From positions 1,472,501-1,536,500 of the forward strand of contig JAUPFP010000033.1 of assembly GCA_036925085.1 (NCBI GenBank): a stretch of 64,000 nt of DNA. Direction: 5' to 3'. Below are positions 1 through 10,942 of the stretch, piece after piece. Source of the DNA: Brachycybe producta. Its lineage: Eukaryota > Arthropoda > Diplopoda > Playtdesmida > Andrognathidae. Numbering within the stretch: position 1 is the first letter of the stretch; the number at the start of each line of letters is the position of its first letter. Below the pieces are notes generated by a model. That model saw nothing but the letters and a program-made list of their open reading frames with translations, did not search any database and was not told the DNA's origin. Made by a program: the position numbers and the translations under genes.

Positions 1-165
1 TATTTTTTGATGACTTTTTACGATTTTTCCGAGACTTTTCTTTAATGTTTTCATATAGATCAATAGGGAATCTTTATTTTGCTGTGTATATTGGTGTCAA
101 AGTTTGTTTCCGTAAGCCCCATACATATGCTCGTATTTACATGTGGGATCCAGGTCTAAGAATTT
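1..165 (-). mobile_element. Fragment of Helitron-like repeat body
   Basis: This edge fragment matches 6280-6440 closely: both carry ATGACTTTT, GCGATTTTT/ACGATTTTT, a GGACTTTTC-like stretch, AGATCAATAGG/AGATCAGTTGG and a TTTTGTGTATAT-like run in the same order. The 6 kb copy is attached to a Helitron-like terminus at 5985, so I read this as part of the same family. The rest lies outside the window. No coding capacity is seen. Confidence 0.5.
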
Positions 166-1325
166 AAATAATTTGAATATATACTTATTTTCAAAATGAT
201 GAAAAAAAGTTTAAGTTTCATAGATGACACATTTATTACTTTACTAATTTTATTTTTGAAAATTGAAACATAAATTGATTCTAATTTAGATCGGAGTCAT
301 GATGAACAGACATCACCATCCTTTGACACTTAACTATTTGAGGCACTTCGTAATGTCACTTATGTACTCTCATCATATTTTTTAAATGACACCCCAAATC
401 AGGAAGAGGAAATTCCTCTTTCCATCCATTTAAGTTTTATCATTATTTCGGTTTTACCTATAATTTTTTTACCTTTAAAGAAAAAACCAAACAACCCCCC
501 CCCCCCCCTTTCACGTACACCATTTGATATAGACCTCTCCAACCTAATTATGTTTTAACAGTATCATAAATAAAAATTTTAATAGTATTTGACGCACTTA
601 AATCCCCCTTCTCCTTTTCTTCCTTATTTTTTCTCCCTTTTTTCTTTTAAAACCCTTGGCCACCTTTATATATTGGTATTTACGTCACCCTCGATACTTC
701 ATATTCTTAAACACAACTTCTTATAAAATATGGGTATAATACAGACTTTCAACTTTGCAAAAGAGAGAGAGAGAGAGAGAGAGAGAGAAATTTTCACCTT
801 AGATATAACCTTAATAAAGGAGGTTACATTTCATATATATTTAAAACGCATACCCCACGGTGTATAAACAAGTGCAGGGTGATCATAATGTACCTATCAC
901 CGTCTGCTAAAAAAGGTCTATGCAAGAATTTCGTTTCGTAAACTATTTTGCAAGAAGAACCTGATGAAAACGTCAAAACTTTTATATGCAAATAAAAATT
1001 CGGAAATGTACAAATTGTTTCTAAAAAAAAATTTCCTTTTTATACAAATAGAAAATAAACCAAGAGAATGTAAATTTTACGCAAAAAGTACAATGAATTA
1101 AATATCCAAAGCAAAATTAAGAGGCTATCGTGGTATGAAGATAACCAGTTGGATGCAATAATTGATATAGCCGTTTAACATGGCGTGTGTTTGGTTTTAG
1201 TTTAGTTTTTTTTGTGTGTAGTTATGTTTGAAACGTAATATTAAAGTGCAATAATCACTAAAATATTCTGTGAATCCACTGATATTTTTACAAAGCCTAC
1301 TTATGATTCTTTCTATTTTTAAAGA
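166..1325. other. AT-rich unique DNA, no gene seen
   Basis: There is no open frame with coding character and no repeat shared with the rest of the window that I can see. It holds a poly-C run near 495-508 and an AG dinucleotide run at about 763-787. Confidence 0.5.
763..787. repeat. (AG)n microsatellite
   Basis: About 12 uninterrupted AG units are visible. Confidence 0.9.
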
Positions 1326-1327
1326 TA

Positions 1328-1423
1328 GTTTGAAAATAGCCTACACATGCTAATTTCCATAGCCGAAGAGTTCGTTTCTAATCGCCTACGGAAATTAACA
1401 TGTAGGCTATTTTCAAAATAGAA
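1328..1423. repeat. Small inverted repeat (hairpin)
   Basis: The left arm reads TTTGAAAATAGCCTACACATG and continues into GCTAATTTCC. The right arm carries the complement GGAAATTAACATGTAGGC followed by TATTTTCAAA. The arms are about 35 bp around a loop of about 30 bp. It is probably a small foldback element and directly abuts the next one. Confidence 0.75.
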
Positions 1424-1429
1424 AAACAA

Positions 1430-1559
1430 GGCCTTGTTTCCATTGGGGTGAAAATTTGAACTTCTTGAAAATCTCAACTAGTGAAAAATAGAACATTTTA
1501 TTTTTCAACAGTTGAAACTTTCAAAAAGTTCATATCTTCACTCTAATGGAAACAAGGCC
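1430..1559. mobile_element. Foldback MITE with GGCCTTGTTTCC ends
   Basis: The 130-bp element starts GGCCTTGTTTCCATTGGGGT and ends in the complement ATGGAAACAAGGCC. The arms pair nearly throughout: TGAACTTCTTGAAA faces TTTCAAAAAGTTCA, and GTGAAAAATAG faces CTATTTTTC. No coding capacity is present. The family is assigned from structure only, and I see no clear target duplication. Confidence 0.75.
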
Positions 1560-2170
1560 AAACCAACCATAACTTGGTTTTGCAAAAATATCAATGAATT
1601 CATAGTATATTTGAGTGCTTTGTTGCACTTCAAATTACGTTTCAAAATTAACTGTGCACTTTTTTTACTTATTCTTAAGCCCCCTTTAGACCTACAATTA
1701 TGTCTTAAATACGTTTATAAATGAATTAAAAAATGCGAGAATGCATGTGTACAACGACGAGAATGTTAAATTATTTGTTCAAGGTTGCATTAATTTAGAA
1801 AATGTTCTATTTTTCTTAAATGATCACATCTACTAGAGCACTTTCTCAGGATCACCATCATTCTTATGTACTTTACAAAGCTATATACGATGCACTCTGC
1901 AACATACTTAGCACACCTATCCCCAATTCTCTTGTCTAGAAGGTCACAAGGTCAAAATATATACTACAAACTGGCACACTACACACTGTTCTGCACACTT
2001 TATACAAGTAAAAATGTTTGAATACTTTTACTTGTGTATAACCACCAATAGATACTTATAAATTAATTTATACATTTTATGTACCACAAATCATTAACGA
2101 AAACATTCATCATTTAATTGACACAAATATGTAAGTAAAAAATGAAGGTGTAAAGGGGGCTTTATGGAAA
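1560..2170. other. AT-rich unique DNA
   Basis: No gene, RNA or shared repeat was recognised. The open frame at 1512-1724 is partly made of the preceding hairpin and is not credible as a gene. Confidence 0.4.
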
Positions 2171-2497
2171 TACTATTTATGAAAATAAAGAAATTTCTTT
2201 GCAATCGGGGTTTTTCCATTATTGGAACTTATGTCGGACACGGCTATATGACAGGCAGTTAGAAATAGCTGAAAACTTCAGTTGGCTCCGCCCTTGTTAT
2301 GACAACCGGCAACTTCTACTTGGCTGGTGAAGTCTGACGTCACATGCTCCGCCCTTTTCAACGTCAGACTACATAACCAGCCAATTAGAAGTTGCCAGTC
2401 GTCATAACAAGGGCGGAGCCAACTGAAGTTTTCACCTATTTCTAACTACCTGTGGCTATATGTCCGAAATTAGTTCCGATAATCGACGTTCTACTGT
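2165..2497 (-). mobile_element. pogo/Tigger-like palindromic element, split by PalA
   Basis: The right end, read on the minus strand, begins TACAGTAGAACGTCGATTAT and continues CGGAACTAATTTCGGACATA. That resembles pogo/Tigger inverted termini (CAGTRGAAC with TA targets). The left side TTATTGGAACTTATGTCGGA is the facing arm. The left part also matches the flank at 55165-55205 (TTATGGAA, TACTA, TTATG), supporting a common family. A PalA MITE interrupts it at 2251-2453. Confidence 0.6.
2251..2453 (-). mobile_element. PalA MITE copy 1 with 9-bp target duplication
   Basis: The element is quasi-palindromic and bounded by ACAGGCAGTTAG and CTAACTACCTGT. The exact 9-bp direct repeat GGCTATATG flanks it at 2242-2250 and 2454-2462. 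Inside are GGCTCCGCCC and GGGCGGAGCC arms, CCAAT-type sequence and TGACGTCA at 2335-2342. Its core orientation is opposite to copies 3, 4, 5 and 7. A 9-bp duplication is typical of Mutator-like elements; the superfamily is inferred from that alone. Confidence 0.9.
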
Positions 2498-2499
2498 AT

Positions 2500-3216
2500 G
2501 GAAGATGCTTTAAAAACAACCACATTTAAACAGACCTGAAAGAAGAAGAAAACAAGAAGGAAAAAAAATGTGGACTCGCGCGCCCATCCTCCGTTTGCAT
2601 TACTTTTACTTGTATACATTTGATGTGAAATTATTGCGTGCGGAAGTTCAACGCCAAAAGTCGTAACTTACATTGTAATAAGTTTCGTTAAATAATTTAT
2701 AAGTCTGAGTATATATTGTATAAACTCGTATATTTATACTGTAATACTTGTTGTGGTTTGTGTTTTTAAAGAGAGAAAAGTAGAAAGACTTTTTTTTCGC
2801 AAATACAAAAAAGTAAATGGGAGAAAAAAAAACCCACCAAGTTCAACTTCATAGTAAAAGTATTTAATAATAATATTAATAATAATAAGAAAGTAAATTT
2901 ATTGAAGTTGGTTTTAGAGACGTGACTCAATTCAGCAAAACAAATTAAATATATATATAAACATTTTCTAAATTTATTTTTGAAACTATTAGAAACAAAA
3001 GGGATTCGCAACAATTTGTTTAAAGAAAAATTGCCTTTTGTTGTATGATTTGTGTTAAATTTCACAAATTCATCATATATTAAATGTTTGTAATTTAAAA
3101 CCAATAAACAACAACAACAACAACAACAAAAAAGTTAATTATTTTTGTTGGTTAGACAATGTAGAAAGATGATTTCAAAACGTAAATTAGAATTTTGCAC
3201 TAAGCCTTGTTTCCAC
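2500..3216. other. AT-rich unique DNA
   Basis: No gene was recognised. A short ACA trinucleotide run lies at 3109-3130. The 112-codon minus-strand frame at 2766-3104 is low-complexity and hydrophobic, as expected from AT-rich DNA. Confidence 0.4.
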
Positions 3217-3219
3217 TTA

Positions 3220-3502
3220 TACCTTGTACACACATGAAATTAAATGTGTTTAGGTGAATTATACGGAATCCAGTTAAGGACATAAACCCAAATAAAAATT
3301 GACCTTTAATTATTAATATTTTAAATTGAAATTTACTAAATCAATAGTTTATATATTATTATTTAAGTAATTAACTCAATATTTTCATATTATTAACTGA
3401 ACAAATTGAATTCGACATATTGATTGTTTGCCCTTCACGGGGCTCTGTAGAACACGTTTATTATTTAAATGCATTTAAATTATCAGGTGTGTGTATTAGG
3501 TA
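3220..3502 (+). mobile_element. HarbB MITE copy 1 (TTA duplication)
   Basis: The element begins TACCTTGTACACAC and ends TGTGTATTAGGTA, an imperfect inverted terminal repeat. TTA lies on both sides, at 3217-3219 and 3503-3505. The body shares ACGGAATCCAGTTAAGGACA, TTGACCTTTAATTATTAATA and GGGCTCTGTAGAACACG with four other copies. A three-base TTA/TAA duplication is typical of PIF/Harbinger elements; the superfamily is an inference. It is non-coding. Confidence 0.85.
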
Positions 3503-3509
3503 TTACATC

Positions 3510-4090
3510 AAAATAACGACTATTATGTTATAGAGCGAGTGTGGTTTCCTCACTTCAATTGGCCTAAACATGATAAAGCAAGCCTTTATAGGGAATAGGT
3601 GAGTGCCACCTTTGTTCAATCATGGAACATTTTTGAGTTGAAGAAAAAAAAGAGTTCACACATCATTTTGCAAACTCATTAACAGAACCATATATTTAAA
3701 GTTTAAATAATTAATTCCCTAGAGAATATCAACATTTTAATCGATCTCACCCCCCCCCCCCCCCCCCGCCAAAAAAAATGCTATCTAATCCAAAGACTTA
3801 AAAAAATCTTTTTTGATTCACCAAAGTTTCTTAATAAAATGCAAGGTATCAATCAATATGATTTTCTCATCACAAAATCCCTTTATTTAACAAAAAAAAA
3901 GCCCCCCCCAAAAAAAAATCATAGGTCAAAGATACTATCTCTCTATCTCCATCCATTGGATTCAACCTAGATAAGAAATATATGTAGAGCTAGGGAATGA
4001 GAGAGAGAGAGAGAGTCATCTCCACAAATAGTTGGATATATCTGATTTCCCTGGCGACAACAGAAGCGAAAAATATTTCTGAACCTTCTT

Positions 4091-4141
<51 letters not shown>

Positions 4142-4560
4142 AAAAAAACCCTTACTTAACATAACATAACAAGAGAGGACCTGATACTCTCTTAACATTA
4201 GTAACTTCAGAAACCGACTTCAACCTTAAAAAAGATAGAGAGAAAGAATATGTGAACACGTTTGCAGAGTTTATTTTTTTGGGGGGCTGAAAAGGGTAAT
4301 TGAAGAATCAAGTAGCAAAAGAGTGAAAGAAAGAAAGAGAGAGAGATAGGGAAAAATAGGGAGAGAGTTAAGGGGCACTAAAGGTGGCAGAAGCACTGAA
4401 TTATTCATAGTTGCAAATTGGGTATAGTCCTATATCTATATATATATTTATACCAAACAGATAGACAAAAATCCCAAAAGATTTCTACCAGGAGTGGAGG
4501 CTAAAAGAGACTCCAATCAAAAGGATAAATAAAAGGGAGAGACTATATATACTATATATA
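3510..4560. repeat. Simple-repeat-rich stretch (poly-C, AG)
   Basis: Poly-C lies near 3749-3767, short A and C runs near 3890-3920, AG runs at 3999-4015 and 4092-4137, and purine-rich DNA at 4320-4370. No gene is supported. The 60-codon minus frame at 4016-4198 is a serine/leucine artefact of the AG tract. Confidence 0.8.
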
Positions 4561-4562
4561 CT

Positions 4563-4664
<102 letters not shown>

Positions 4665-5135
4665 TATGTGTATCATAGATTGTACAGGTTCAGTGAAACT
4701 TAAGATGATCCATATATAAAGTCAATAGTGTGAGCATTATACACACCTTGAGTCCCTGTCACATTGTCAGAAGATATTCTACCTTATTCAGTGTATATAA
4801 ATTGCACAGGTCGTTATTTTAACATCGAAAATGTGGACATGAGCAAGAAATATTTAAATTTGATTTAACATCCAAAACTCAAGAGAAAACGCGAAAATAA
4901 TTATACATTCTCTATCGTCTCTCTCTCTCTCTTCTCTTTTAGAATGCAAAAACGATCTTGTATTTTGCATCTTTTACTGTTGTTGTTGTTGTTGTGAAAG
5001 TTGATCTGTTATTAAAATTAACTGAAATGTTCAACCTCAAAATAGCATTTTGAGGGCTTTACAAGAACCATAGAAAACCCGAAGAAAATGCTGTACCGAT
5101 ATATAAGAAGATTAAGGTGTATTTTCAAGAAGAAA
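4665..5135. other. AT-rich unique DNA
   Basis: No gene was recognised. It contains a CT run near 4918-4932 and a TTG run near 4978-4995. Confidence 0.4.
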
Positions 5136-5137
5136 AC

Positions 5138-5262
5138 ATACCACTTCAACTTCAACCCTCACAAAAGGGTTCTATAACATAGAAATAAAAATCCTTTTAT
5201 TGAAGACATTTCAACAAGATTTTTCTATGTAGGAACCCTGCTGAGAGGATACAAGTTGAAGT
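5138..5262. mobile_element. FoldS foldback copy 1
   Basis: The left arm CACTTCAACTTCAACCCTC is followed by AGGGTTCTATAACATAGAAA. The right arm reads TTTCTATGTAGGAACCCT and then GAGGATACAAGTTGAAGTG, so the arms pair with small gaps. The same GAACCCT...GAGGATTCAAGTTGAAG signature recurs at 37340-37385, and a related AGTTCAAAGTTGAAGTTCAA lies near 28253. It is non-coding. Confidence 0.65.
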
Positions 5263-5269
5263 GTTAAGT

Positions 5270-5980
5270 GTTCTTCCTAGTATATATACCTTATGTAGGG
5301 TCTCTTGAAGGAAAAGTGAGTTTATAGGGAACAAAAGAAGGAAGTATAAAAAAAAATTCTACTATAGATTCTATCCACATATTGTGCATTGAATTTCTAT
5401 GCAAATTCTAACAATTTGAACAGTATATTTATTTTCCATGTACAGCCAAAAAAGGGGAGTGAGAAAGGCTAAAAAGAGAGAAGAAGGGGCACGATTTGGG
5501 GGATGGGGGAAAAGAGGAGGCTATAGAAAGTTTTCTCAAGATGCAAACACAATGTCTGTCATTTGAATGCGTGAACATAATTCAAATTTTGATAGGAACC
5601 ATATTTAAATTATGGTCTCTCTACAACATATTGTCAAACAAGGTTTGAAAGCTTGGGGTTTTGACAAAGAGTCAGAAATAAAACAAAACAAATTTTAATT
5701 TAAAATAAAACAAAACAAATTTTGTTTTATTTTAAATTAAATTTATTTCATTGAATTTTAGTTTAATAATAAGATGCAAATGTCCCTTGAACTCTTGCTT
5801 TTCAGATCCAAACCTTATGCAAGGTCCTGGTCTAAATTGTTTCATAGGACCCCCCCCCCCTTCCTGTCCCTCAGTGCTTTATTTTCACTTAGTTTTGTGA
5901 TATGTAATTTCAATTTGAAATTTTTAACTTTTAATAATTAGAACATCTTGGGACATGAAAACGGTTTAGAAAATTAATAT
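5270..5980. other. AT-rich DNA with one hairpin
   Basis: An imperfect palindrome at about 5676-5745 is built from AAAACAAAACAAATTTT and its complement. A poly-C run lies near 5850-5860. No gene was recognised. Confidence 0.5.
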
Positions 5981-5984
5981 CAAA

Positions 5985-6445
5985 CTAGTAAACCCGTCGT
6001 GCAAATTGCACAAAAGAAAAAGTACTATAACTCATGCACAGAATTGTATACTGGGCTATATGCAAGGATTACTATAGAGAATATAGTATAGTAAATGTAT
6101 GTAGATTAAAGGTAAGATTTTGAAGCAATTAAGTGCACATACATGGCGTCTAACACTATAATATGTATAGGTTTTACTGTTTAGACTCCATAATGGTTCA
6201 CTTATATAATTCAAAGAAATACCCCAGCCTGTGCTGCTTTTTTTCCCCTTTAATGCCTTATGTTCATTTTTTAATGAAAATGTATGGAAGTTTGATTTTT
6301 TTTTTTACAATTTTAATGACTTTTGCGATTTTTTTCAGGACTTTTCCCTTAGTGTTTTTAGGTAGATCAGTTGGAAACCTTTCATTTTGTATATATGTCG
6401 TGTAGAAAGAAAAGTCCTGGTCTGGAGGACCAGTAAAAGCCACTA
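5985..6445 (-). mobile_element. Helitron-like non-autonomous element
   Basis: On the minus strand the element ends GTGCAATTTGCAC, a 6-bp stem, followed by GACGGGTTTACTAG and then T. A short hairpin about ten bases before a terminal CTAG next to T is the Helitron 3' signature. A decayed relative lies near 58853. The body to about 6440 matches window positions 1-165. The 5' end (TC) is not placed with certainty. It is non-coding; the open frame at 6163-6405 is not credible. Confidence 0.6.
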
Positions 6446-7088
6446 TAATTAGTGAACTGTATGTGATATAGAAATGTTGTTCTCAACTATAACTACTGGC
6501 CCACCAAACACGAAATGATACATCTTTTTTTTTCTCTCTCTTCCTTCAATCCAGCTTCATATTCTTCTTCTTCTATTCATTACAAGACATATTTTCATCT
6601 TTTGTCATTTACCATCTTGTAATAATAATCAAACATTGTCTTTTCCAATGTCTCTCTCTTCATGTAAAACTTGTTTATCACAGAAATGACAGTTAATAAT
6701 AACTTAATAGCAGCTTAAAAATTATTAAGTGCTCTCCTCTCTCTCTCTATCTATCTCTACTTTGTGGAGGTTATTGTCATTGTTATTTGTTATGAACTTA
6801 TGAGGAATGAGGATGATGATGATGATGATGCCTGTAGGATGGAATTTTGGAAGGAATTGGGGAACCTAAAAGGGGGGTGAGGTAAGGAAAAGTCGGATAA
6901 GAGTGGCAAGACACGAGGAGGATGTGTGTGGATGACAAAATCATTTCTCATTTTCTATTCAAGTAATGAACTAAACTTTGTATGTGTTACCCGTCAAAGT
7001 TAGAAATCAGCCATTATACAAATTCACTAGTTAATTTGCAAAATAAAAAACTGGTAGTAGCTTTGCAAAATGTCTAAAACAAGTTAGA
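6445..7088. other. AT-rich DNA with short simple repeats
   Basis: A GAT run lies at 6808-6829 and CT-rich DNA near 6730-6760. At 6990-7060 there is a copy of a short dispersed sequence (ATTCACTAGTTAATTTGCA), also seen near 7400, 31998, 34440, 37858 and 62510. No gene is seen. Confidence 0.5.
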
Positions 7089-7089
7089 A

Positions 7090-7269
7090 TTGGAACACAC
7101 TTTTGGTAGGTCGATTTCGACTGCAAAATGAAGTCGGGTTGTCGTCAAAACCGGCCACTTCGTATTTTTTTCTCTCCATAAAATACATGAAATTAAGTCA
7201 CACCGACCAGCAACTTAATTTTGCAATTAAAATCGACCACAAGAAGTGGTCTGTCTGCCCAGAGCTTTA
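7090..7269. mobile_element. FoldG foldback copy 1
   Basis: The left arm is TGGAACACACTTTTGGTAGG then TCGATTTCGACTGCAAAATGAAG. The right arm is AATTTTGCAATTAAAATCGA followed by CCACAAGAAGTGGTCTGTCTG. FoldG copies share TCGATTTCGACTGCAAAATG and its complement near both ends, and a host-like GGC...CACACAGACCACTTTT terminus. It is non-coding, of unknown superfamily. Confidence 0.7.
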
Positions 7270-7509
7270 ATAATACTAGCAAATGTTTGTAGATTACAGA
7301 TCTAGATTGACTTTTTGATATCAAGGCATATTCTATAAATTAAAACGCAAGTCAATGTGCGCTTATTTACTACCGAGAAATGGTGCTTTTGAAAGTTAAC
7401 TAGTGAATTTGCACAATGACTCATTTCTCACTTTGGCGGCAACCATAAGTATTTACTCGCTCTTAAGAGAGAGAGAGATATATAATATTTTGACGCTATT
7501 AATATAATA

Positions 7510-7512
<3 letters not shown>

Positions 7513-7587
<75 letters not shown>
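7513..7587. repeat. (TA)n microsatellite
   Basis: About 37 TA units form a near-perfect run preceded by short GA and TA tracts. Confidence 0.97.
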
Positions 7588-7596
<9 letters not shown>

Positions 7597-7770
7597 AAAC
7601 TGATCTCATCCAAAATTGCTTCTAGTTTTTTTCTTCTTCTTCTTCTTATTGTTGATGTTGATTTATAATAGTGGATGTATTTATATTGAGGTAGGCCTTA
7701 TATATTTATAACAAAAATTGCAAAGAAAGAAAATGAAAGGTTCTTAAGGAAAAATGAGACCCAATAACAC

Positions 7771-7840
<70 letters not shown>
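7771..7840. repeat. (ATT)n microsatellite
   Basis: About 23 ATT units are followed by a few GTT units. The poly-asparagine open frame on the minus strand (7706-7903) is an artefact of this tract. Confidence 0.97.
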
Positions 7841-7934
7841 GTTGTTGTTGTTATTGTATGTGTGGATGTCAGATAAAACACCAATTTCCGTTCTGAAATC
7901 CACTTTAGATTTCTATAGTTGAGTATTTTTTGAA

Positions 7935-7995
7935 GAGAGTGAGAGATAGAGAAAGAGAGAGAGAGAGAAAGAGAGAGAAAGAGAAAGAGAGAGAA
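7935..7995. repeat. GA-rich simple repeat
   Basis: An interrupted GA/GAAA tract of about 60 bp. Confidence 0.85.
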
Positions 7996-7999
7996 GAGT

Positions 8000-8888
8000 T
8001 AGAAAAATGAACTTTTTTCTAATACGTTTAATAATATCGTTTATGAGAGGTTTTTCTATCAAGTATCCTCCTCACAGTATATTCATATAATTTCGATATA
8101 AAAATTACATAACACACCGGAAGACACTACACACAAGATAGTGATTTCGAGTAGTGATATTATATATTAAAAGATTCACTGGCCCACTTCAAAGATCCAT
8201 TTAGACAAAAAAAAAGGAAACTTAATACTTGAACCATCAGAATGGGGCCTTCAAATTCCAACACAGAAAAAAAACCGCCCCATTAAGTATTTCTGAACAT
8301 AGTTTTAGTAATTTCCTAATATAGAAAAACACTGTTCAGAAATTTTCAATATGCCGAACCTACCTTTGTAAATTTGAACCTAAGAGGCTAACTTACCAAT
8401 GTATACAGTATCTCATCATTAACAATTGCATTTTTATACTATTTTTGAACTAATAGTTCCGCTGCCAATTCAAATTCAATGTTCAACTTCACCAAAACAC
8501 TTTGCGGAGATTAGAAAACAATTTGAATTTTTCCATAATGTTGTTTTTAAAAACAAAATTCGCTAGTCGTTTTTCCATTAAAAAAAGTTAAAAAAACATC
8601 TATTCAGCCACCTTAAACGGTTTCCCCAATATAATAAACAATATATCGTAGTTAAAGAAGTGACACCACGTAACTTAACAAAATATAAATTTTACAAGAG
8701 GAACAAAAAACGTTATAATGCAAATTTAAGGTTTTGTTACACAATTTTGTTGCTAATAAAATTATTTGGACGTTTTTTTTAGTCATAATTAATAATAATT
8801 ATGTTACGCACATGACATCAAAAACAATTGTTTTTTTCTAAATATTTGCAAAAATTACATTAAATAGATTTGAACACCGTCTACCAAA
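8000..8888. other. AT-rich unique DNA
   Basis: No gene or shared repeat was recognised. Confidence 0.4.
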
Positions 8889-8890
8889 TT

Positions 8891-8979
8891 ACAATTACAA
8901 TCAGTACTCTGCTAACAGCCAAATAGGCCTATGGCAGAGGGACATAAAAATCTACATGCAGCAATTAAGCATTGTCAAG
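8891..8979 (-). mobile_element. LINE 3' tail fragment
   Basis: On the minus strand this reads CTTGACAATGCTTAATTGCT, then CATGTAGATTTTTATGTCCC and a GCCATAGGCCTATTTGGCTG-like stretch. It matches 54057-54149, which lies downstream of a reverse-transcriptase carboxy terminus. It therefore appears to be a 5'-truncated copy of that LINE family. Confidence 0.6.
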
Positions 8980-8989
8980 CCTCTACCAG

Positions 8990-10148
8990 TCCAATATCTT
9001 TTAAAATATTTTTTTGTTTATTTCGCAACATTTTCCGAATGATGTACTTATTTTTTTACCTGATTTTTTTATGACAAAACATCAAAAGCAACAAAAATGT
9101 CACTTACATGGTATCACTTCTTAAACGACGATTTGTATATTGTTTCTTTTAATACACCTTGTACAATAGTTATGGCTGACTGTTATTTATGGTGTTTCTT
9201 TTTTATATTTTTGTCTCTCTCTCTCTCTCTCTCTCCTGAAGATATTGTTGTTATTGTTGTTGTCTAAGCTTTTGTATAAAGATAGACATTAAATAACATG
9301 TTTTGGTATTTCCATGCAAAAAGACAAGAAGAGACAAGAAGATAAAATACACAAACACAAAATGTGGTGATAAACATGTGTTATGAAACACATAATTGAC
9401 CAAAGCAAAAAAAAAAAAACAACACATATGAGTTAAGTTTTGTACTAAGATTCTCTTTCATTTTGAGGATGAGCCTTATGATAAGATGCTTTTGTGTTTT
9501 GTCTTTTTCTAAGTCATAATAAAACCTAATTTGGAAGACCTGTCTTATTTTCTAAATTGTGTGCAATTGAGGAAGGAAAAGGGGGGTGTCTTAATTATAT
9601 CGAGGCCCCCCAACACACACATCATCACCTTAAAATGATGAGAAACACTCGACTTAATACAAACGTGGCAAATCATTTTTGAGGAGTTTATTATTATTAT
9701 TATAATCCATTATGTTGTGTCTTGAGAGTGAGAATTTTAAGTTCTTTTTTTTTTCATTCAAGAATTGTGTATACATTTAGACAGAACTTGCATATAAAAT
9801 TGCAATATGTATACATATTAAAACAAAAATGTGTTCTTTCTTTTAAGTAACCATGGTAACAGACAACGTTTTACACCAATTATGAGATGCCTGTGTATGT
9901 GTTGTGTGTTTTTAAGAAACGTTTCTAGTATTTAATTTTTTTTTGTGTGTTTGCGTTGAGATCAAAGTTGTTTTAATCTATTAGCCTCTAAATGAAATGG
10001 ACTCATTTTCTTACATTCACTCGAGGGTGGCTCAAGTGAGTGTTAATTAAAAGTAATGAAATTTAAACAAAATTATTTAATAAATGTAAACTTTTTAGAT
10101 GCAACTTTAAGAAGATAAATAGATAATTAACTAAGACAAGTTCAGGTG
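8990..10148. other. AT-rich DNA with simple repeats
   Basis: A CT run lies at 9212-9235 and A and T runs are scattered. No gene was recognised. Confidence 0.4.
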
Positions 10149-10149
10149 T

Positions 10150-10700
10150 TTTTAAAGTGTAAATGCCTCTCAAATTTCTGATTATTCTGTCTTTCATGTG
10201 GAAAATGAAGAGAAAGTTGAAATGGTTTTAGAAGCTAGAAGGATTAGTTCAATCTATTAAGAGAATTTTCATACTGATATCTTTCAAAATAAGCTTTTTA
10301 TATACATTACATTTGAATATAACCCAACTTTAAGAAAGCATTATTTTTAAACTAGTGGGGCAACCCGTCATGTATGACGAGACATTCTAGTTGAACTATT
10401 TTATTCAAATACTGAATTTCACTCAATGAAGGACGTTTCCTTCTCCCCTCTCCCCCACCGCCCTCACATGTGTTTGCTTAAAGGTTTGTGTCCTTGTTCG
10501 TACAGTGTTACACATCGCCAGACAGACTTGGCTTAATATATATATAATTTCTGTCTATAAAAAGCTTATTTTGAAAGATATCAACATAAAAATATCATTA
10601 AGTAATTAAGCTACCCTTCTAGTTTCTAAAATTGCTTTCTAGTTTCTAAAATCACTTTCTAGTTTCTCTTAATTTTCCTTTTCTGTCTAACCAAAAAGAA
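10150..10700. mobile_element. FoldD foldback copy 1, split by Helitron-like insert
   Basis: The left arm starts TTTAAAGTGTAAATGCC and runs through GATATCTTTCAAAATAAGCT at 10280-10299. The right arm resumes at about 10546 with TCTATAAAAAGCTTATTTTG then AAAGATATCAACAT and CTACCCTTCTAGTTTCTAAA. The two arms are complementary over roughly 150 bp. The inserted DNA at 10352 to about 10545 is absent from other FoldD copies such as 14349-14690. Part of the right arm (CTAGTTTCTAAAAT) is triplicated locally. Confidence 0.8.
10352..10545 (-). mobile_element. Helitron-like insert in FoldD
   Basis: On the minus strand it ends CTCGTCATACATGACGGGTTGCCCCACTAG next to host T, read here in two parts: stem CGTCATACATGACG, then GGTTGCCCCACTAG. 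The 63703 and 50159 elements end almost identically. The right boundary is approximate, taken from where the FoldD arm resumes. It has no coding capacity. Confidence 0.65.
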
Positions 10701-10942
10701 TGGTAAGAGGTTATAATTTTTTAGTCATTAGACAGACATGCTTTTGTAGACTAGAATACTCTAGCCTCTAAAAAAAAGCATACCGCCCGTAATTATGAAA
10801 CTGTTATAATTATAAGGTTATCTTAAAGTTGCTACACAAAAAAATGAATTATTTTTAAAACATTTCGTCAATCACACAAAGAATTTCAAAAGTGTTTTGC
10901 ATGTTGAATATATGTGGCTCGCCAATTGGATTACTTGTTATT

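Noticed and set aside
2251-2453. PalA hairpins as microRNA precursors
   Set aside because: Multiple dispersed copies with target duplications show that they are transposons; microRNA function would need small-RNA data.
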